Virus record (IMG/VR): IMGVR_UViG_3300047673_000078
Coordinates: 1 to 39,537 of that record
Origin: a virus
Direction: 5' to 3' (one strand)
Length of the DNA stretch: 39,537 bases
Shown: positions 36,559 to 39,537 of the stretch, piece after piece
How the letters are laid out: every line of letters begins with the position of its first letter
Position numbering within the stretch: the stretch's first letter is position 1
Notes under the pieces: model-generated
Seen by the model: only the letters and a program-made list of their open reading frames with translations
Told to the model about the DNA's origin: nothing
The model's database searches: none
Made by a program: the position numbers and the translations under genes

Positions 36559-37347
36559 ATGAATTACTACGAGCACCACATTGGTGACTTTCGATCCGGG
36601 ACGGTCAACATGACGCGCCTCGAGCGCTGGATATATCGCGATCTGATCGAGGTGTATTACGACACAGAAAGACCGTTGACGGTCGATGTGGAGAAGCTCT
36701 GCAAAGACATTGGCGCCCGGTCTGAGGAAGAAAAAGAGGTCGTTCGTGAACTGCTTGTCTACAAGTTCACCCTGACCGGTGATGGCTACGTGCACGAGCG
36801 ATGCCAAGCCATTATCGAGTCGTATCACTCTCGAGCAGACACGGCCCGTGAGAACGGAAAGAAAGGTGGTCGTCCTCCTAAGAGCCGAGATGGTAACCGA
36901 GAAAAACCCACTGGGTTTAATCAGGAAACCAAAGATAACCAACCTGAAACCGGATCGCAAACTAACCAGAAACCAGTAACCAATAACCATCAACCAGAAG
37001 AAAAGACAAAGGCCCCGCGCGCCAAGCGCGCTACGCGTCCTACCAAGACGTCATTGCCTGTTGATTTTTCTGTCAGTGATCGGGTTCGGTACTGGGCAGC
37101 CGAGAACGGGCATGTACGACTCGATGAACATTTCGATTCGTTCGTCCGAAAAGCTCGAGCAAAGGGCTATGAGTACGCGAGTTGGGATGATGCCTTCATG
37201 GAGGCAATTCGGGCCGACTGGGCCGGATTGAAAAAGCAGCAGGGCCCACCTAGAGCGCTTAGCTGGTCCGAAAAGAACGACGAAGTAATCGCGCAGCTAA
37301 CCGGCCGGAGCCGATATGAACCAGATGACCGAACCATCGACATTTGA
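36559..37347 (+). CDS. Replication protein with DUF1376 domain (YdaU-like, O-like initiator)
   Basis: 262 aa. Residues 1-90 (YYEHHIGDFRSGTVNMTRLE, RWIYRDLIEVYYDTERPL) are DUF1376, a winged-helix domain found at the position of lambda O. Residues about 95-150 are a disordered linker rich in Asn, Gln, Thr and Lys that is encoded by the iteron array. The C-terminal domain (RVRYWAAENGHVRLDEHFDS, ASWDDAFMEAIRADWAG) resembles the C-terminal part of other phage initiators. It should bind the origin inside its own gene and recruit the P-like loader, whose gene it overlaps by 32 bases. Confidence 0.8.
   Translation: MNYYEHHIGDFRSGTVNMTRLERWIYRDLIEVYYDTERPLTVDVEKLCKDIGARSEEEKEVVRELLVYKFTLTGDGYVHERCQAIIESYHSRADTARENGKKGGRPPKSRDGNREKPTGFNQETKDNQPETGSQTNQKPVTNNHQPEEKTKAPRAKRATRPTKTSLPVDFSVSDRVRYWAAENGHVRLDEHFDSFVRKARAKGYEYASWDDAFMEAIRADWAGLKKQQGPPRALSWSEKNDEVIAQLTGRSRYEPDDRTIDI
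36964..36996 (+). repeat. Five AACCANN iterons, 7-bp period (candidate origin)
   Basis: AACCA starts at 36964, 36971, 36978, 36985 and 36992, exactly 7 bases apart. Two more lie upstream at 36927 and 36937. They sit in the linker region of the initiator gene, as the lambda ori iterons lie within gene O. The surrounding 36900-37015 is rich in A and C on this strand. Confidence 0.7.
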
Positions 37348-37939
37348 CGGGCCAGGGCGCCCTGAATGGCCGCTGAATGCCCTGTCGAAGCGAGCGATCG
37401 AAATGCTGTTCTCTAAGATGAGCGCCTTCTACGGCGACAAGTTCGCGATGATGTGGCGCGGCTCGAAGATCGACGAAGTGCAGAAGGCATGGGCTATTGA
37501 ACTGGCGAAGCTCTCGCGTGAGCAGTTGAAGGCCGGTAGCGAGTCCATGACGGCCCTGCCGAAGCCGCCGACGCTGCCTGAGTTCATCAATCTCTGCCGT
37601 CAATCCCGGCTGGAGCAGGCCGCTTTCCAGGCGCCGCGTCTTGAGCATGTGACGCCAGCCGATCAGAAGATCATCGACGCCAATCTCGCCAAAATCCGGC
37701 ACTTCAGCAAGCCCAAGCGGCTGTCTGCTGCAAATCCGGGATGGGCATACGACTTCTTCATTCGCGGCGCCGCGCTGAACGCTCAGCCGACTTCCGTAGA
37801 GGTCGCCAGGAATTGCCGCCAGGCGATTCTGTCGCAGGTCGGTCGGGAGTACCCGTCTACGCAGGAAGGCGAGCGCGCGCAGCAGTGCGCGGAGATTCTG
37901 CGGAGTGTCGTGAAAGAACACGTTGAGGCCCAATCATGA
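37316..37939 (+). CDS. Replication protein P-like helicase loader
   Basis: 207 aa (lambda P, 233). NALSKRAIEMLFSKMSAFYG, MMWRGSKIDEVQKAWAIELA, KLSREQLKAGSESM and PPTLPEFINLCRQS follow the family pattern of the lambda P-like helicase loader, which brings host DnaB to the initiator at the origin. Directly follows and overlaps the initiator gene. GGAG precedes ATG 37316; ATG at 37325 is a second choice. Confidence 0.78.
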   Translation: MNQMTEPSTFDGPGRPEWPLNALSKRAIEMLFSKMSAFYGDKFAMMWRGSKIDEVQKAWAIELAKLSREQLKAGSESMTALPKPPTLPEFINLCRQSRLEQAAFQAPRLEHVTPADQKIIDANLAKIRHFSKPKRLSAANPGWAYDFFIRGAALNAQPTSVEVARNCRQAILSQVGREYPSTQEGERAQQCAEILRSVVKEHVEAQS

Positions 37940-38502
37940 ACGGAAACAGACACCTCGAATCGACATCGCGCAAGGAAATCTTCGAGCTGCTGAAGCGCTG
38001 CGGCCCGTTGACGGTCGTCCAGATCGACAAGATCCGTCGCAAGACGCGCTCCAACTTTGGCGTGCGCTGGCTGCTTCGCAACGGCTACTTGGGAATGTTG
38101 CCCACATACCCCGCCAAGTTCGTCGTCGGCAGCCTGGAATACATCGCATCAGAAGTGCCTGAAGGGATGCGCTGCGTGCTTGACGCTCTGGAGACTTACG
38201 GCCCTGCCACGTCGCTTGAGATCGGTGAGCGGATCGGCAAGACACGCGAATGCATCGATGTTCAATTGCGAATCGCTCGCGCCAACGGAACGGCGCATCG
38301 GAGCGGAGAAAAGAGACTGGCCGGCAACATGACCGCATACGTTTGGAGCTTTGGCCCAGGTGCGAACTATGTTCGCGACTCCAAGCGCCAACAGAAGTTG
38401 CGCCAGCGTGCGGAAGAGACGAGGCCAGTGCGGATCGTTAAATCGTCCGTCAACGTCCACCGCGACCCGCTGGTCGAAGCATTTTTCGGTCAGGCAGCCT
38501 AG
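37936..38502 (+). CDS. Protein with two winged-helix-like domains, 188 aa
   Basis: Residues 8-60 (RKEIFELLKRCGPLTVVQID, KIRRKTRSNFGVRWLLRNGY) and 78-130 (MRCVLDALETYGPATSLEIG, ERIGKTRECIDVQLRIARAN) are similar helix-turn-helix domains, probably a duplication. A basic tail (RDSKRQQKLRQRAEE) follows. Likely DNA-binding. Overlap with the P-like gene suggests a role in early control or replication. No precise family. Confidence 0.65.
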   Translation: MNGNRHLESTSRKEIFELLKRCGPLTVVQIDKIRRKTRSNFGVRWLLRNGYLGMLPTYPAKFVVGSLEYIASEVPEGMRCVLDALETYGPATSLEIGERIGKTRECIDVQLRIARANGTAHRSGEKRLAGNMTAYVWSFGPGANYVRDSKRQQKLRQRAEETRPVRIVKSSVNVHRDPLVEAFFGQAA

Positions 38503-38504
38503 CC

Positions 38505-38777
38505 ATGCAGAGCAAGAACAAACGCGCCCCTGACACGCACGAGCGCGCCCACATTGCCGCGATCAAGGAAATGGATTGCGGCGTATGCGGAGCGGCCGGC
38601 CCGAGCGACGCGCACGAACTGAAGCAGGGACAGTGGTTCACGGCTATTCCGCTATGCAAGGACTGCCATCAAGGGTCTTTCAACGGTATCCACGGCCAGC
38701 AGCGCATCTGGAAGGTGCTGAAGAAGGATGAGTTGTCGGTGCTGAACGAGACGATAGAGCGGGTGGTGTACGGATGA
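38505..38777 (+). CDS. HNH-type recombination nuclease, Ref-like
   Basis: 90 aa. MDCGVCGAAGPSDAHELKQG, IPLCKDCHQGSFNGIHGQQR and IWKVLKKDELSVL keep the pattern of phage Ref (RecA-dependent) nucleases: CxxC, a His after the first loop, IPLC-x-x-CH and the final helix. Shorter than P1 Ref (186 aa), so it is the core only. Position in the Nin-like region supports a role in recombination. Confidence 0.72.
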   Translation: MQSKNKRAPDTHERAHIAAIKEMDCGVCGAAGPSDAHELKQGQWFTAIPLCKDCHQGSFNGIHGQQRIWKVLKKDELSVLNETIERVVYG

Positions 38778-39064
38778 AATACGCCGCCAAAGCCGATCGC
38801 AACCAACCGGAGATCGTGGCCGCCCTGCGGTCCATCGGCGCGCGCGTGGTGCCGACTCACACGGTTGGTCAGGGATTTCCTGATCTGGTGGTGGCGATCG
38901 GCCAGCGAACGATCCTGATCGAGATCAAGGACGGCCAGAAGGTAAAGAGCAAACGCCGCCTCACGCCGCAGCAGGAAGAATTTCACGCCGCATGGACTGG
39001 CGAAATCTACGTTGTCGAGACCATCGAAGAAGCATTGGCCGCGGCGAAAGGAGAGGGCAAATGA
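38774..39064 (+). CDS. VRR-NUC domain nuclease
   Basis: 96 aa, the stand-alone form common in phages. The PD-(D/E)xK site is visible: E13, D37 in GFPDLVVAI and E50-x-K52 in ILIEIKDG. The family includes Holliday-junction and flap nucleases. Phage members are thought to resolve junctions before packaging, the role of lambda Rap or RusA. Overlaps its neighbours by ATGA. Confidence 0.87.
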   Translation: MKYAAKADRNQPEIVAALRSIGARVVPTHTVGQGFPDLVVAIGQRTILIEIKDGQKVKSKRRLTPQQEEFHAAWTGEIYVVETIEEALAAAKGEGK

Positions 39065-39282
39065 AAAAGACTGAATGGTTCGACGGTGAAATTACCCCGG
39101 TGCGGATCGGATTTTACGAAGTTACTGAACCGAAGGGGCACTCATCCCATGGGAGATGGCGTGGCTTCCAATACTGGAACGGCGATCACTGGGAACAATT
39201 GACGTTCTATGCGGTGCCATCTGGGGGGAAATCGATCTACCAAAACCATTGCTGGCGTGGCCTTACCGAGAAAGCATCATGA
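39061..39282 (+). CDS. Hypothetical protein, 73 aa (paralogue of next gene)
   Basis: TEWFDGEITPVRIGFYEVTE, WRGFQYWNGDHWEQL and HCWRGLTEKAS share layout with the following protein (WIPCKTPPVRDGWYDLE, RFANGEWDR, YWRGVTEESK). Small beta-rich fold with many Trp. ATGA overlap at both ends. The family is common in phage early regions, function unknown. Confidence 0.65.
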   Translation: MKKTEWFDGEITPVRIGFYEVTEPKGHSSHGRWRGFQYWNGDHWEQLTFYAVPSGGKSIYQNHCWRGLTEKAS

Positions 39283-39491
39283 CTCTAACCGACTGGATCC
39301 CCTGCAAAACTCCCCCGGTTCGTGACGGGTGGTACGACCTGGAGCGCCGGCTGAACGACGGCAGCGTAATTCAGGCTGCAGAGCGCGTGCGTTTCGCTAA
39401 CGGTGAATGGGACCGTCATTCGAGCAAATCGGAGATTGGCGTGTGGGTAGGGACGGACTACTGGCGCGGCGTGACTGAGGAGAGCAAGTGA
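39279..39491 (+). CDS. Hypothetical protein, 70 aa (DUF551-like layout)
   Basis: LTDWIPCKTPPVRDGWYDLE and ERVRFANGEWDRHSS resemble the W-P--K-P---GWY pattern of phage DUF551-like proteins. GVWVGTDYWRGVTEESK closes it. Tandem with a related gene, so one likely arose by duplication. Function unknown. Confidence 0.65.
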   Translation: MTLTDWIPCKTPPVRDGWYDLERRLNDGSVIQAAERVRFANGEWDRHSSKSEIGVWVGTDYWRGVTEESK

Positions 39492-39537
39492 TGAAAGCAG
39501 AAATGAGCGCCAAGGGGATTTTGTCAATTGTTCCGGA
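39491..39537 (+). CDS. 5' part of a gene cut by the window end
   Basis: Starts MKAEMSAKGILSIVP and runs off the end. The last seven codons repeat, with two silent differences, the first seven codons of the frame at 2-163. Joined end to start, the reading frame stays open through both copies. Confidence 0.6.
   Translation, partial: MKAEMSAKGILSIVP

Noticed and set aside
1-39537. 21-base end similarity as a terminal direct repeat or cos site
   Set aside because: Two mismatches, coding on both ends, and the terminase and coat families are of the headful type.
1-39537. tRNA genes or insertion sequences
   Set aside because: No cloverleaf, T-loop consensus or transposase-like protein seen by eye, although a tRNA fragment in the attP core cannot be excluded without a scan.

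Overview
The window reads as one essentially complete genome of a temperate, short-tailed (podovirus) phage of the P22 type. It was opened in the middle of a small early gene, so both ends lie inside phage genes. GC-rich codon use and the style of the small accessory proteins suggest a Burkholderiales host (Burkholderia or Paraburkholderia); this is an inference, because no host DNA is present. No tRNA, rRNA, CRISPR array or insertion sequence was seen.

Layout. (1) 1-1163, + strand: end of the early right operon and the small terminase subunit. (2) About 1190-14615, + strand: a candidate late promoter, then tail accessory factor (gp4-like), DNA stabilisation/tail needle-hub protein (gp10-like), three ejection proteins (gp7-, gp20- and gp16-like, the last with a lytic transglycosylase domain), a GNAT-like protein, portal and large terminase. 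(3) 14575-15624, - strand: an antisense cassette inside the late region, made of a ribbon-helix-helix protein, a membrane protein and a 2OG-Fe(II) aspartyl/asparaginyl hydroxylase. (4) 15705-21965, + strand: scaffold, P22-type coat protein, and two tailspike/fibre genes, the second with a pectate-lyase-type beta-helix. (5) 21991-23290: lysis genes (small holin candidate, GH24 endolysin, 3TM holin). (6) 23465-25234: a multi-pass GT-C-like glycosyltransferase, a likely surface-conversion gene, beside the attP region. (7) 25680-34496, - strand: the leftward early operon, running from PL through about 25 small, tightly overlapping genes (NinB, a Rad52/DdrA-like annealing protein, a YubB-like protein, tiny membrane proteins) to excisionase and a lambda-type integrase. 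(8) 34497-35370: immunity region with a cI-like repressor lacking a peptidase domain, a terminator, and PL and PR carrying matched operators TTAGG-N4-CCTAA. (9) 35371-39537, + strand: Cro/YdaS-like protein, small regulators, HNH nuclease, DUF1376 replication protein with an internal iteron array (candidate origin), a lambda P-like helicase loader, a Ref-like HNH protein and a VRR-NUC nuclease.

How it works together. Repressor at the twin operators should hold PL and PR off in the lysogen. On induction, PR drives Cro and replication (initiator binding the iterons, then the P-like loader recruiting host helicase), and PL drives recombination and excision. The late block then builds a P22-type virion with headful-type packaging genes and lyses the cell. 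The antisense hydroxylase cassette and the glycosyltransferase are the best candidates for genes that act on the host.

The most distinctive points are the perfect 7-bp-phased iterons at 36964-36996, the identical operator/-10 geometry at PL and PR, the antisense hydroxylase cassette, the chain of tiny membrane proteins at 32037-32808, and the separation of the two terminase subunits by the whole tail and ejection module.
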